From NCBI GenBank assembly GCA_024222475.1, contig JAAEPA010000284.1:1-40584 (forward strand): DNA of 40,584 nucleotides, read 5' to 3'. Position 1 is the stretch's first letter. Each line of letters opens with the position of its first letter. The position numbers and the translations under genes were made by a program. The notes below the pieces were generated by a model, which did no database searches, was not told where the DNA came from, and saw only the letters and a list, made by a program, of their open reading frames with translations. This document shows positions 15,536 through 24,622 of this stretch, piece by piece. Source of the stretch: Gammaproteobacteria bacterium (GTDB lineage Bacteria; Pseudomonadota; Gammaproteobacteria; JAAEPA01).

Positions 15536-17671
15536 CTCATGAGTCGCTTCAACATCAAATGATCTCAAATCCTGTTTGGCCTGCAGCAGACTCGGTGCTC
15601 CGGGCATAACCTCCTGCGCCCTGCTCAGATACAGCTGGGCCATCGCCAGTTGGCCCTCCTGCAAGGCAGTATCAATCATCCAGGTGTACATATCCACGAT
15701 GCGCTGCAGTCCCGCCATGGCCCCGCTGTGCTCGGGCAGTAAGGCGAGCACATCCCGGTAATGCTCCATGGCATTATTCCCCTGCGGGGTGGTCAATCTC
15801 AAGGCCAGCAGATCCTGCTCGGCCAAGGCCATTCGCCCGCTGACGAATTCGTGCACACCTTCTTGTTGCTGGGTATCCTGCTGCGCGGAGACCATGCCCG
15901 TAACGGCCTCTGTGGTTTCATCCGCTACCGAGGGAATATCCGGAACGTTCTGTTCTACCGAGACTAGGGCATCTTCAGCGACGTCAACTCGATCCGGAGC
16001 TTGCGTCTCGGATATCACTTCCACGTCCTGCTGAAGTGTCATACGCCTGGCTCCCTCTTGAACCTCTGCGGGGACCTGCGCGATTTGATTGACAACTGTC
16101 TCGGGAGGATGTTGGGATTGGGTAGTGATTAATGTCGATGCTATAGAAGACCCTGCCGTATCGCCGAAGCCTTCCTGAGCCTGGGCGATATCAGCGACCT
16201 GAATCGATGCTTCGGTCTCATCTACGGTTTCCGGGGAGACATCGATTACGACCTCGTCAGCAGCCTGCACATCTTGGGCATCGATCAAGACCACTGGGTC
16301 ATCCGCCAGAACCTCTGTGGGCGCTATGCTCGTTTCAGCAGAGATTGCAGATTTCGAATCGACGTCCGCGGTTTCTGTTTGGGCGACAACAAACTCTGTT
16401 GAAACATTCCTTTGCTGTTCGGAATGCTCATACACTGTCTCCTCAACGTCCTCCTGGGCCGCGCCGATGTCCTTACCCATCCCCTGGGCATCGTCCTGTT
16501 GCTCCGAAGATTGCTCATCGAACGCTGCCATCCGAGACGGATGGGATTCGGCCTCATCCATCTCGACCAGTGAGATTTCTTGGTTTTGAATCGGTACCAC
16601 AGTCCGATCCTGGTTCACGACCCAGAGACCGGCCGTAATCAGTGCGACAACCCCCATCCCGACTCCAGCCATCGCGGGGAAGGAAATACGCTTTGGAGGC
16701 TCGGTTGAATCCATATCCTTTGCACCCGCTGAAGCCTTAGGCGCTGTTTTCAGATTCTTATTGGCCTGTTCTTGTTCCCCGTCGACCAACAACTTCAGTA
16801 CGGCTGCGGCCGATGGTGGGCGCTTTTCGACAACTGGATTCAACATGGAGTCGATACAATCGAGAAATTCCTCGCTATAAGCTGCAATCGTTCTCGCCTG
16901 CAGGGATATTTGAGGATCCGGAACACTTTTAGCCTGCGCAGCAAGACGTTCCTGTCCTGAAACGGGGGCCTCGCCCGTAATACAACGGTACATCGTCGCA
17001 CCCATGCCATACAAATCTGTCCATGCCCCCATGGGTCGTTCGGGATCATATTGTTCCGCAGGGGCGTAGCCCTCGGTAACGACCCATGAGCGCTGCACAC
17101 TGCCGGCGGCCATGGCCAGCCTGGTGGCGGCGAATTCCAGTAATATGGGGCTACCGTCATCCTTGAGTAAAATATTACTGGGATGGATATCACCGTGAAA
17201 GAAACCCGCCCCGTGCACCTGCTGCAAGGCTTCCAGAATCGGCGACATAATCACCTTCAACTGTTCCTCATCCAGCGATGTTTCCGGTCGCGCGATCAGA
17301 TCGGACAAGGCCACGCCATGCTCATACTCCATGAGCTGGTACGCAGTCCCATAGAGTTGCAACATATTCTGGACCCGCACCAGATTAGGATGATCCAAAC
17401 GCATCAGGTGCTCAGCCTGCGCCAGAAAGCTTTCCAGACCAGACTGCAACTGCGTTTTGTCTGCTTCGGGTTTCGGTATCACGGTGCATCCATCCGCGGC
17501 CCTGGAGACCAGCTTGCATGGATAATATTCCTTGAGCACCATGCGGGAATTGAGATGCTTGTTCCATGCCTCATAGGTAATGCCAACCTGGCCCACGCCC
17601 AAAATCCTTCTGATCTCGTATACACCGATTCGTGTACCGACCGGCAGAGCCCGGCTTGGAGTATCCGTCAT
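15533..17671 (-). CDS. Serine/threonine kinase-like membrane protein with degenerate catalytic motifs
   Basis: This 712-residue protein has an N-terminal kinase fold (about 12-290), a membrane segment at about 330-350, a long acidic low-complexity region rich in Val, Glu and Gln, and a C-terminal helical region (about 600-705) that resembles TPR repeats. The kinase keeps a Gly loop (LGVGQVG, 24-30), Lys47, Glu87 and Asp161 with Asn166, but HRD is HGD and the metal-binding DFG is EFA at 179-181. Activity is therefore doubtful; it may be a pseudokinase. ATG 17671 is preferred because GGGGGAGG lies just upstream; a TTG at 17692 is in frame but would place that site inside the gene. The stop codon falls inside a family A repeat. 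Confidence 0.88.
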   Translation of the reverse strand: MTDTPSRALPVGTRIGVYEIRRILGVGQVGITYEAWNKHLNSRMVLKEYYPCKLVSRAADGCTVIPKPEADKTQLQSGLESFLAQAEHLMRLDHPNLVRVQNMLQLYGTAYQLMEYEHGVALSDLIARPETSLDEEQLKVIMSPILEALQQVHGAGFFHGDIHPSNILLKDDGSPILLEFAATRLAMAAGSVQRSWVVTEGYAPAEQYDPERPMGAWTDLYGMGATMYRCITGEAPVSGQERLAAQAKSVPDPQISLQARTIAAYSEEFLDCIDSMLNPVVEKRPPSAAAVLKLLVDGEQEQANKNLKTAPKASAGAKDMDSTEPPKRISFPAMAGVGMGVVALITAGLWVVNQDRTVVPIQNQEISLVEMDEAESHPSRMAAFDEQSSEQQDDAQGMGKDIGAAQEDVEETVYEHSEQQRNVSTEFVVAQTETADVDSKSAISAETSIAPTEVLADDPVVLIDAQDVQAADEVVIDVSPETVDETEASIQVADIAQAQEGFGDTAGSSIASTLITTQSQHPPETVVNQIAQVPAEVQEGARRMTLQQDVEVISETQAPDRVDVAEDALVSVEQNVPDIPSVADETTEAVTGMVSAQQDTQQQEGVHEFVSGRMALAEQDLLALRLTTPQGNNAMEHYRDVLALLPEHSGAMAGLQRIVDMYTWMIDTALQEGQLAMAQLYLSRAQEVMPGAPSLLQAKQDLRSFDVEATHE

Positions 17672-17892
17672 AAAATCGTCCTCCCCCTTCAATCAATAAA
17701 AAGCAAAAAATAGTTTAACAAAACCTTATCTAAGCGATAAAATTCCAAGCAGAAATTTCATAAAATATACGCAATAATAAAATACCTATTTCATGTTACG
17801 CGTGAATTTCCGTATGAGCGGTGTATTCGACTGGGACCGATCAGAATGCGGGTCCAGGAAATAATAGGCTTTCTCTACCAGGATAAATTTTT

Positions 17893-18516
17893 ATGCTATC
17901 CAATTACCCTAAACAAGATATCACGGGTGTGATTCTGGCGGGAGGACGCGCCAGACGCATGGGCGGAGAGGATAAAGGGCTTATCCGCCTGAACGGCCGT
18001 CCGATGATCGAATTCGTTATCGAGGGATTCGCCCCACAAGTCGCCAGCCTCATGATCAACGCCAACCGTAATCTGGAACGCTATCGGCAACTAGGAAACT
18101 GTCCGGTGATCGAGGATGTTGTCGACGGATTTGCCGGCCCCTTGGCGGGCATGGCAAGCGCCATGCAAAGCGCACAAACGCCCTATATACTCACGGTGCC
18201 ATGCGATTCTCCCTTCGTTGCCGAACACCTTGCACAACATCTATGTACTGCACTCGAGCATCAGCAAGCCCGACTTAGCGTCGCTGGCGACGGACAGCGG
18301 ATGCAACCGGTTTTTGCCCTGCTACCCTGTGATTTATTAACGGATCTACAAGACTTTCTAAATAATGGTGGGCGCAAGATCGATCGCTGGTACCTGCACC
18401 ATAAAACGGCATTGGCCGATCTATCCGGTGCGGCAGACAGTTTTCTTAATATCAATAGCCGTGAAGACCTGCTAGACATAGAGGAAAAGATTCGATCTAG
18501 GTCGCCATCATGCTAA
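17893..18516 (+). CDS. mobA: Molybdenum cofactor guanylyltransferase MobA
   Basis: MobA links GMP to Mo-molybdopterin to form the guanine dinucleotide cofactor used by FdhA. The 207-residue protein starts with the nucleotide-binding signature ITGVILAGGRARRMGGEDKG at about 10-29, and later has VPCDSPF with the metal-binding Asp. AGGAT lies upstream of ATG 17893. It overlaps mobB by 7 bp, so the two are co-transcribed. The location beside fdh and fdhD fits a dedicated cofactor supply. Confidence 0.95.
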   Translation: MLSNYPKQDITGVILAGGRARRMGGEDKGLIRLNGRPMIEFVIEGFAPQVASLMINANRNLERYRQLGNCPVIEDVVDGFAGPLAGMASAMQSAQTPYILTVPCDSPFVAEHLAQHLCTALEHQQARLSVAGDGQRMQPVFALLPCDLLTDLQDFLNNGGRKIDRWYLHHKTALADLSGAADSFLNINSREDLLDIEEKIRSRSPSC

Positions 18517-19055
18517 AAAATGTCAGGATACCTATTCTGGGGATAGTCGCATTCAGCGGCACGGGCAAGACTACACTGCTGCTCAAGTTGCTACCCATGT
18601 TCAGAGATAAAGGGTTGCGAATCGCCATGGTCAAGCATGCCCATCACAGCTTCGAGATTGATAGAAAAGGCAAGGACAGCTTTGAACTGCGAACTGCCGG
18701 GGCATCAAGAATGCTCATTGCTTCTCGTCACCGGTGGGCATTGATGATGGAAACCCCCGAACAGCATGAACCACATTTGGACAGTTTGCTTGGCCATCTT
18801 CCCCAGCATGACCTCGATCTGCTGCTGGTGGAAGGGTTTAAACAGGAGATTTTTCCTAAAATTGAGATTCATAGACTATCGCTCGGTCATCCACTACTGT
18901 TCCCCAATGATCCCCATATTATCGCCATCGCTACCGACGACCCGATCCACATTGAAACCACACTGCCGGTTCTGGATATAAATGATGCTACACAGATCTT
19001 TGGTTATATGCTTGACTGGCTATCCCATCAAGGAGACGAACCTGATACTGTGTGA
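18510..19055 (+). CDS. mobB: Molybdopterin-guanine dinucleotide biosynthesis protein MobB
   Basis: MobB is a P-loop GTPase that assists MobA; it is helpful but not essential in studied bacteria. The 181-residue protein has the P-loop FSGTGKTTL at about 14-22, the family segment MVKHAHHSFEIDRKGKDS, RTAGA, and a DLLLVEGFK segment. It overlaps mobA by 7 bp. The following antiporter ORF overlaps its stop codon if read from a GTG at 19052, but the antiporter more likely starts at 19184. Confidence 0.95.
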   Translation: MLKNVRIPILGIVAFSGTGKTTLLLKLLPMFRDKGLRIAMVKHAHHSFEIDRKGKDSFELRTAGASRMLIASRHRWALMMETPEQHEPHLDSLLGHLPQHDLDLLLVEGFKQEIFPKIEIHRLSLGHPLLFPNDPHIIAIATDDPIHIETTLPVLDINDATQIFGYMLDWLSHQGDEPDTV

Positions 19056-19183
19056 GCGATGCTCAACATCCGTTTACTTGCAAAGATACCTTCAGCTATG
19101 CTCCCCTTAACCAAAGGGGCTGCAATGACCACCATTACTATATTCTCCCCAGTACCCACCGCTTTACCTCCCACCCCAGCACG

Positions 19184-20197
19184 ATGATCGTGTGGCTGCA
19201 ATTTGGCGGATGCGTTATCGCTATTGGCTATGCCGGCGTGAAGCTATCCATATATGGTGACGTTATCGCCAACAAAACCGGACTCGGCAGCACCTGGATC
19301 GGTTTGATCATGCTGGCCACGGTCACCTCGCTCCCGGAGCTAGCCACTGGTATCAGTTCCGTTGGGATCGCGGGTGTGCCGGAAATCGCCGTAGGAGATG
19401 TGCTCGGCAGCTGCGTATTCAATCTGCTCATCATCGCCCTGCTGGACCTACTCAAGCGGGACGAATCCGTCTACATCCGAGCCAGCCGGGGGCATATCCT
19501 GTCTGCCGGGTTCGGCATCCTGCTGATGGGCATTCCAGGGATAAGCATTCTTCTGGCCGGCAGTTATTCGAACCTCTCGCTGGGTCACATCGGGGTGTAC
19601 AGCCCGCTGATCATCGTGCTCTATATCATCGCCGTACGCATCTTGTTCCGTTACGAGGCCCGCCGTCTCCATGCCCCAGCGAATCAAGAACCGGACAAAT
19701 ATCCGCATCTCACACTACGCCAGGCAGTATTGCGTTATCTGGCTGCCGCCCTGATGGTCGCGGGGGCCGGCGTGTGGTTACCCTTTGTGGCCGAGGCCCT
19801 GGCTCATCAGATGGGCTGGCAACAGAGTTTTGTCGGCACCCTGTTCGTTGCCTTTGTCACTTCCCTGCCGGAGATGGTAGTCACGGTCGCCGCATTGCGC
19901 CTCGGCGCCCTCAACATGGCGGTAGGCAACCTTCTAGGCAGCAATCTGTTTAATATACTCATACTCGCCATCGACGACATCATCTATGTACAGGGTCCCT
20001 TGCTGTACGCGGTCTCCCTCAGTCATGGAGTCACGGTCTTCTCAGCCATGATGATGACCGCAGCGGCCATCATCGGGCTGCTCTATAAGCGCGAGAGCCG
20101 GGTATTTAAAACAGTGGGATGGCCCAGCGTCTTTTTAATCCTTGTCTACCTTATGAACACCTACATTCTCTATACTTACTCATCCGAGTCGTTTTAG
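19184..20197 (+). CDS. CaCA-family Na+/Ca2+-type cation antiporter
   Basis: The 337-residue inner-membrane protein has two inverted halves of about five helices each. Both alpha repeats are clear: ATVTSLPELATGISSV in the first half and VAFVTSLPEMVVTVAAL in the second, each with the acidic residue that binds the cation, plus GDVLGSCVFN and GNLLGSNLFN. The substrate ion cannot be read from the sequence. I placed the start at ATG 19184 because the 44 residues before it, read from GTG 19052, are polar and atypical of the family. The Shine-Dalgarno there is weak, so the longer form cannot be ruled out. It follows mobB and is probably expressed with it. Confidence 0.85.
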   Translation: MIVWLQFGGCVIAIGYAGVKLSIYGDVIANKTGLGSTWIGLIMLATVTSLPELATGISSVGIAGVPEIAVGDVLGSCVFNLLIIALLDLLKRDESVYIRASRGHILSAGFGILLMGIPGISILLAGSYSNLSLGHIGVYSPLIIVLYIIAVRILFRYEARRLHAPANQEPDKYPHLTLRQAVLRYLAAALMVAGAGVWLPFVAEALAHQMGWQQSFVGTLFVAFVTSLPEMVVTVAALRLGALNMAVGNLLGSNLFNILILAIDDIIYVQGPLLYAVSLSHGVTVFSAMMMTAAAIIGLLYKRESRVFKTVGWPSVFLILVYLMNTYILYTYSSESF

Positions 20198-20198
20198 A

Positions 20199-20256
20199 GG
20201 AGTGAGGCGGACCATTCCTTCGCTTCTAACGAGCGAGTACCGCCTGTAATCACTCC
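20199..20256. terminator. Possible bidirectional terminator between convergent genes
   Basis: An inverted repeat, GGAGTGA (20199-20205) against TCACTCC (20250-20256), with an inner GGCGG/CCGCC pair, lies between the antiporter (plus) and the H-NS-like gene (minus). The loop is long and there is no clean T run, so this is a structural candidate only. Confidence 0.35.
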
Positions 20257-20260
20257 CCAG

Positions 20261-20608
20261 CTATATTTCCAACGCTTTCTTCGTCATACCGGCGGCCAGC
20301 AGATCCTTGAACCACTTGGGCCGAGGTCCAATGCCGGCCCAGGTTTGTTGTGAATCTTCCGGGTTACGGTATTTTGGAGCCCTGGGATCGGCAGCCTTGC
20401 CAGCCTTTCTCCCCCTGGAGCCTCTTTGTTTAATATTTATGTTGAGACCATGTGTTGTTGCCAAGCGCTGGATCTCTTCCATGGCTTCTTTACGTTGGGT
20501 CTCCTGGCGAGTCTCGATGATTGTTGTTGCTTGTTCTATCAAGGCCTTGAGCTCATCCTCGCTGAATGATTCCAGATCGAAAGAGGCCTTGTTGGATGAT
20601 TTTGACAT
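20261..20608 (-). CDS. H-NS-family nucleoid-associated protein
   Basis: The 115-residue basic protein has an N-terminal coiled coil for oligomerisation (about 15-50), a Lys/Arg/Gly-rich linker (RGSRGRKAGKA), and a C-terminal H-NS DNA-binding domain with KYRNPEDSQQTWAGIGPRPK and WFKDLLAAG. In classical H-NS the AT-hook-like core is TWTGQGRTP; here it is TWAGIGPRP. It probably binds AT-rich or acquired DNA, such as the AT-rich stretch at 32.7-33.6 kb (inference). AGGAG lies 8 bases before ATG 20608. The gene is monocistronic. Confidence 0.9.
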   Translation of the reverse strand: MSKSSNKASFDLESFSEDELKALIEQATTIIETRQETQRKEAMEEIQRLATTHGLNINIKQRGSRGRKAGKAADPRAPKYRNPEDSQQTWAGIGPRPKWFKDLLAAGMTKKALEI

Positions 20609-20750
20609 TACACTTACTCCTGAGTTGAATATAAATACTTTTTAATTTATGAGGTAGGGTCTGCGGACAGTTGCCCACAGGACATGTGATATGGCGCGCA
20701 TTGTAGCGAAGAATAATTCAATTCAAAAGCCAATTACCCCGGTGGGATTA

Positions 20751-21917
20751 TTATTTTTGATCTGCTGATCCGTATCCCGTCAATTCCACATAGCCCCTGC
20801 CTTTAACCTGCTGCTCGGCATGTGAACCGCTAACCTCTACCGCACCTTCCCAGTAACGCACCGATAGTGCCAACTCCTGATCTTCAAGTGCCGGCACGAG
20901 AGTCAGATCGAGCTGAGCGCCAGGTATGACCAGATGCCAAGCGGAAGGATAACGCCCTCCTCTGAGGCTTTCCCAGCGGTCTAGAACCTCTATTCTAACA
21001 TCGGTCGCAACAAGGGGCGTAACGCGTTCCTGAGAATCGATAAGGCTGCCGGCACTGAAAGGATCGCGGCTGCCGTCCTTACGACGCAACTGATAAAACA
21101 TGAGATCCATACCATCATCGAGCTGCAGGGCGAACCAATCCCAGCCGACCTGATCTGGATCAAGGGCACTGGTACTCCATTCTCGGTCCATCCAGCTCTG
21201 CCCGGTGACCTGAAACTCCTCATTACCAAGACGCAAGCTTCCATGAGCATCGATACGTGTTATCGAGTAATAATAAGAGGCATTACCCGGCTTGGCGCTT
21301 TTTCGACTCAGGCCTCGATCTCCCTGCAACACGGGTTGTTTCATGGGCCTGAGTTCCAGCTTGAGACCCATGCCGTCTTCCTGAGCCTCAAGTCGCCAAA
21401 TTCCGGAATGATCCTTGAGTTGCCGTATCGACCAGTCCTCCAGCCATACTCGAAATGGGGATGACTGTGCACCCGCAAGCCCCATGGCATTTCGTGCCAG
21501 ACGCTCGAAATAATGGAAACGGCCTTCGACGATATCGGTAACTGCGAAATGAGCCATGTAGATGTGATTCGTCGCCCAACGCGAATCGCGTTCATTCTTA
21601 CCGGGATGCAAGGCAAAGCGAAAAAAAGTGAGTTGGTATCCGAAACGTCGTCCTTTCGGGCCCTCCAAATTGCCCGTAAGATACCACCATTCCGAGCGAA
21701 AACCATGATGTGGACCATGATCTTCGGGAAAGCGAAATTCACGGGACCGCTGCGCACGATCAAAACCGGCGATTTGCTCATCACTTAGCAGGGCCTTGAT
21801 GTCCAGCGTCCTAGCACCAAGACTCAACTCAGCGGAGTTGGACTCACCGAGCAACAACCCAATAGGAATCGCTAGTATCCCGATGAGCCAGTATTTCCAT
21901 GACAGATGGGTATACAC
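20751..21917 (-). CDS. AttH/CrtC lipocalin-like exported protein of an ABC export unit
   Basis: The 388-residue protein begins with a hydrophobic export signal (about 9-26) and then a lipocalin-like fold of the AttH/carotenoid 1,2-hydratase type. Family landmarks are FPEDHGPHHGFRSEWWYLTG, FGYQLTFFRF, WATNHIYMAHFAVTD, and SWMDREWSTSAL. Despite the CrtC name, members next to ABC genes are not thought to make carotenoids. The start is GTG 21917, placed 5 bases after an AGGAG that overlaps the permease stop codon, so the two genes are tightly coupled. The unit probably moves or delivers a lipid-like molecule across the envelope (inference). Confidence 0.88.
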   Translation of the reverse strand: MYTHLSWKYWLIGILAIPIGLLLGESNSAELSLGARTLDIKALLSDEQIAGFDRAQRSREFRFPEDHGPHHGFRSEWWYLTGNLEGPKGRRFGYQLTFFRFALHPGKNERDSRWATNHIYMAHFAVTDIVEGRFHYFERLARNAMGLAGAQSSPFRVWLEDWSIRQLKDHSGIWRLEAQEDGMGLKLELRPMKQPVLQGDRGLSRKSAKPGNASYYYSITRIDAHGSLRLGNEEFQVTGQSWMDREWSTSALDPDQVGWDWFALQLDDGMDLMFYQLRRKDGSRDPFSAGSLIDSQERVTPLVATDVRIEVLDRWESLRGGRYPSAWHLVIPGAQLDLTLVPALEDQELALSVRYWEGAVEVSGSHAEQQVKGRGYVELTGYGSADQK

Positions 21918-21919
21918 GA

Positions 21920-24460
21920 TCACTCCTGACGAAGCGCCTCGGTCGGGGCCGCACGAGTCATTCTCCAGGCCGGGTACAAACCGGCGAGCAGGGCGGCAAC
22001 GACGGCCAGCGCCAACGCCTCGATGAGTACCCGTGGATCGACCTGTAGCGACATACTCCAACCGAAGGCCCGCTGATTAATCACATGAATCAACAATTCC
22101 GCCAACACCACACCCACGGGCAAAGACAATATCCCCGCGGCAACACCCATGAACCCCGTCTGCAGGATCACTAGCTTCCAGATCTGCACGGGGGTGAACC
22201 CACTGGCTCGCAACACCGCAAATTCTCGCGCACGTTCAAGTTGCAATGCCATCAACGCACTGAGAATACCCACGAAAGCCACCAACATCACCAACAAGCG
22301 CAGCACCTGAGTAATGGTGAAGGTGCGATCGAAGATCTGCATGCTCGCCTGGCGAATCTCGCGGTTAGAGCGTATCCGGTATTGGTGTTTCGCATCGATG
22401 CGCTCGCGAATCGCCTTCATGACCTCGGCGCCGGACACAGCGGGTTTAAGATAGACACCCAGGGCGTCAATGTCCCGGTCCGTCCAAGACCGATCGTAGG
22501 TTTTCCGATTCATGAGTACCAGACCTGGACCGGTGCTGTAGTTATAGTAGAGCCCCACCACCGGAAATGGATGCACTCCTTGGTCGGTACGCAGCGCGAT
22601 CTGCTCACCAATCTCGATCTCCCGGTGAAAGGCCAAAGATTCCGAGATCACCACGGCCCCATTCTCATTAAAGGCCCTCCATACCTCTGCAGGCTCACCT
22701 TCCTTCAACCGATAATGAGGCCGATACCCCGGCGACATACCAAGAGCAAACACCCGGATGAGTTCATCCTCGGACTCCAGGGTCACGGTGCGCCCGGTAG
22801 TCACCTGTTCAATACCGGGTAGATCTCTGATCTGCTCAAGAATGCCCGGATCCAGGTGACTCTGGGTGCGGTTAGCCTTGAAACCTGGACTGGAGATATA
22901 GATATCGGCCCTAAGGGTGGATTCCAGCCACATCTGCACTGCGTCACGAAAGCTCTGGACCATGATCCCGACACCCACGGTGGTGGATACCGCCAACATG
23001 AGGGCGGCAATGGCTACCCCCGTACGGCTCAAGGCACGGTCTACGCCGCGTATTGCCAGTCGGCCCTGAACGCCGAACAAGCTGCCCATCAGCGGGGTAA
23101 CCAACCTGGCCATTGCCCATACCAATAGCGGGGCGACCAGGGTCATCCCCAGGATCATCATGAAGAGTATCACGAAACCCATCACCAGCTGCCGGCTGGG
23201 AACCCACAACAAGAGGATGGACAACAGACAAAGCCCCAGCCCCAGCCATGCCAGCCGCGGGATGAGCCGATGGGCCCGACCCTCCAGCACCGAACGTCTG
23301 AGGGCCGCCTGCGGTGCGGTACGAGTCGCCTCCAGCGCCGGAATGAGGGCGGATAACAAGGCCGCACCACAACCCAAGGCGAGCCCCTTCAGTAGTGAGC
23401 CCGGCAGCGCATGAACCTGGGAGACCGTAGTCACGAAATAAAGCTCATTGATGGTGCGAGTCACCAGGTGGATCAGACCCTGCGCCAACCACAACCCGGC
23501 CAATATTCCGATAACGGACCCCACCAGACCGATGACCCCCGCCTCCCACAAGACCATACTGAATATCTCGCGACGGGTGACGCCGAGCACCCGCAATGTA
23601 CCGATCAGGCTGCGGCGCTGCAGCACCGTGAAGGTCATGGTGTTGTATATCAGAAACAATCCCACGATCAACGCCAATAGACTCATAGCCGAGAGATTGG
23701 TCTGAAATGCCCTGACCATCTCGAGCATGGCATCGGTACGAGATGCTGCGGGGATCAGGCTGGCCTGGGCGGGCAGCAAACGCCTGATTCGCCGGCTCAG
23801 TTCCGATATCCGATCCGGTGCCAGAATGAGATCGATCCAACTCAGCCTGCCAACGCTCCCGGTGAGCTCCTGCACCGTAGCAATATCACCGATGATGAGT
23901 CCGTCCAGAACCATTGCAGGGCGCCCGCGGGCGACTATATATCCAGTCAGAACGACCTCGAAGGAACGCCCGGAGAGATTTATTGAGAAGGGTTGATCAA
24001 TATGCAAGCCCAAACGCCGAGCCGTGCGTTCAGCCATCATTACCGTATTAGCTTCGCTCAGTAGACGTGCTGCGCCCCCCTTAGAGTGCCCACCAAGGTA
24101 ACCGCGGAACAGGTCCTCAGCCAGGGGATCCACACCCAACAAACGCAGGGTCTCATCACCGATCACGGTAAAAGCCTCGATGATCGGTGCTGTCTCGCGC
24201 ATACCGAGCTCAACACGCAGACCGGTATAGAGCCGCTCATCAAGTCCGGTGGGGCCCCCTACGATCTGATGGGTGGCCCGGCCCGAGACCTCATCCATGG
24301 ACAAGCGGAAGGCGCGGTTAGCGCTTTCATTGGCCAGATCCACCGAGACCACTACGGCCACACCCAAGGTAACGCCGAGCAGGGTGAGCATCATCTGCCA
24401 AGGATGGCGCCACAGATAGCGCAGACTGGCACGCCAAAGCAGCGGCTTCATCACCGCCAT
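21920..24460 (-). CDS. FtsX-like ABC transporter permease
   Basis: This permease of about 846 residues has two FtsX/MacB-type halves. An N-terminal helix (about 20-40 from the start) is followed by a large periplasmic domain, three to four helices at about 240-400, a further helix pair, a second periplasmic domain and three C-terminal helices ending in PTEALRQE. The ATPase is encoded upstream at 25318 and the AttH protein downstream. I start it at ATG 24460 (or ATG 24451); the longer reading to 24517 would run into the family B repeat. The start codon directly abuts the repeat end ATCACGAGT. Confidence 0.9.
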   Translation of the reverse strand: MAVMKPLLWRASLRYLWRHPWQMMLTLLGVTLGVAVVVSVDLANESANRAFRLSMDEVSGRATHQIVGGPTGLDERLYTGLRVELGMRETAPIIEAFTVIGDETLRLLGVDPLAEDLFRGYLGGHSKGGAARLLSEANTVMMAERTARRLGLHIDQPFSINLSGRSFEVVLTGYIVARGRPAMVLDGLIIGDIATVQELTGSVGRLSWIDLILAPDRISELSRRIRRLLPAQASLIPAASRTDAMLEMVRAFQTNLSAMSLLALIVGLFLIYNTMTFTVLQRRSLIGTLRVLGVTRREIFSMVLWEAGVIGLVGSVIGILAGLWLAQGLIHLVTRTINELYFVTTVSQVHALPGSLLKGLALGCGAALLSALIPALEATRTAPQAALRRSVLEGRAHRLIPRLAWLGLGLCLLSILLLWVPSRQLVMGFVILFMMILGMTLVAPLLVWAMARLVTPLMGSLFGVQGRLAIRGVDRALSRTGVAIAALMLAVSTTVGVGIMVQSFRDAVQMWLESTLRADIYISSPGFKANRTQSHLDPGILEQIRDLPGIEQVTTGRTVTLESEDELIRVFALGMSPGYRPHYRLKEGEPAEVWRAFNENGAVVISESLAFHREIEIGEQIALRTDQGVHPFPVVGLYYNYSTGPGLVLMNRKTYDRSWTDRDIDALGVYLKPAVSGAEVMKAIRERIDAKHQYRIRSNREIRQASMQIFDRTFTITQVLRLLVMLVAFVGILSALMALQLERAREFAVLRASGFTPVQIWKLVILQTGFMGVAAGILSLPVGVVLAELLIHVINQRAFGWSMSLQVDPRVLIEALALAVVAALLAGLYPAWRMTRAAPTEALRQE

Positions 24461-24622
24461 ACTCGTGATGGATGGGTTTTCGGGTGCGCAGAGTGCGTTG
24501 AGTTTTTCGCAGAGCAAGGCAGAACAGGTAAGGCATAGTAAATTCTATGGTTTTCTTGTTCTAACGCGGCTATGCGGCAAAGGCAGCGTGCTATGGGCCC
24601 TGAAAACTCATTCGTCACGAGT
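24461..24622. repeat. Family B inverted-end element, full-length copy
   Basis: The 162-bp element has inverted ends of about 23 bp: ACTCGTGATGGATGGGTTTT at the left, matching the reverse complement of AAAACTCATTCGTCACGAGT at the right with three changes. Outer flanks are AT on both sides, consistent with a short duplicated target. It sits between the ABC ATPase and permease genes. The last codons and the TGA stop of the ATPase (24608-24610) lie inside one end, and the permease start codon abuts the other. Short derivatives occur at 199-262 and 32256-32326. Confidence 0.8.

Noticed and set aside
16505..16560. CCATCC...GGATGG palindrome resembling a family B end
   Set aside because: It lies inside the kinase-like coding region, lacks the ACTCGTGA outer end, and is explained by codon use.
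21918..22061. N-terminal extension of the AttH gene to 22061
   Set aside because: The extra 48 residues overlap the permease coding end, are Arg/Gly-rich, and lie before a well-placed Shine-Dalgarno and GTG with the export signal.
22241..22822. 193-residue plus-strand ORF inside the FtsX permease
   Set aside because: It is a shadow ORF opposite a conserved permease; composition (many His, Gln, Arg) is typical of antisense reading.
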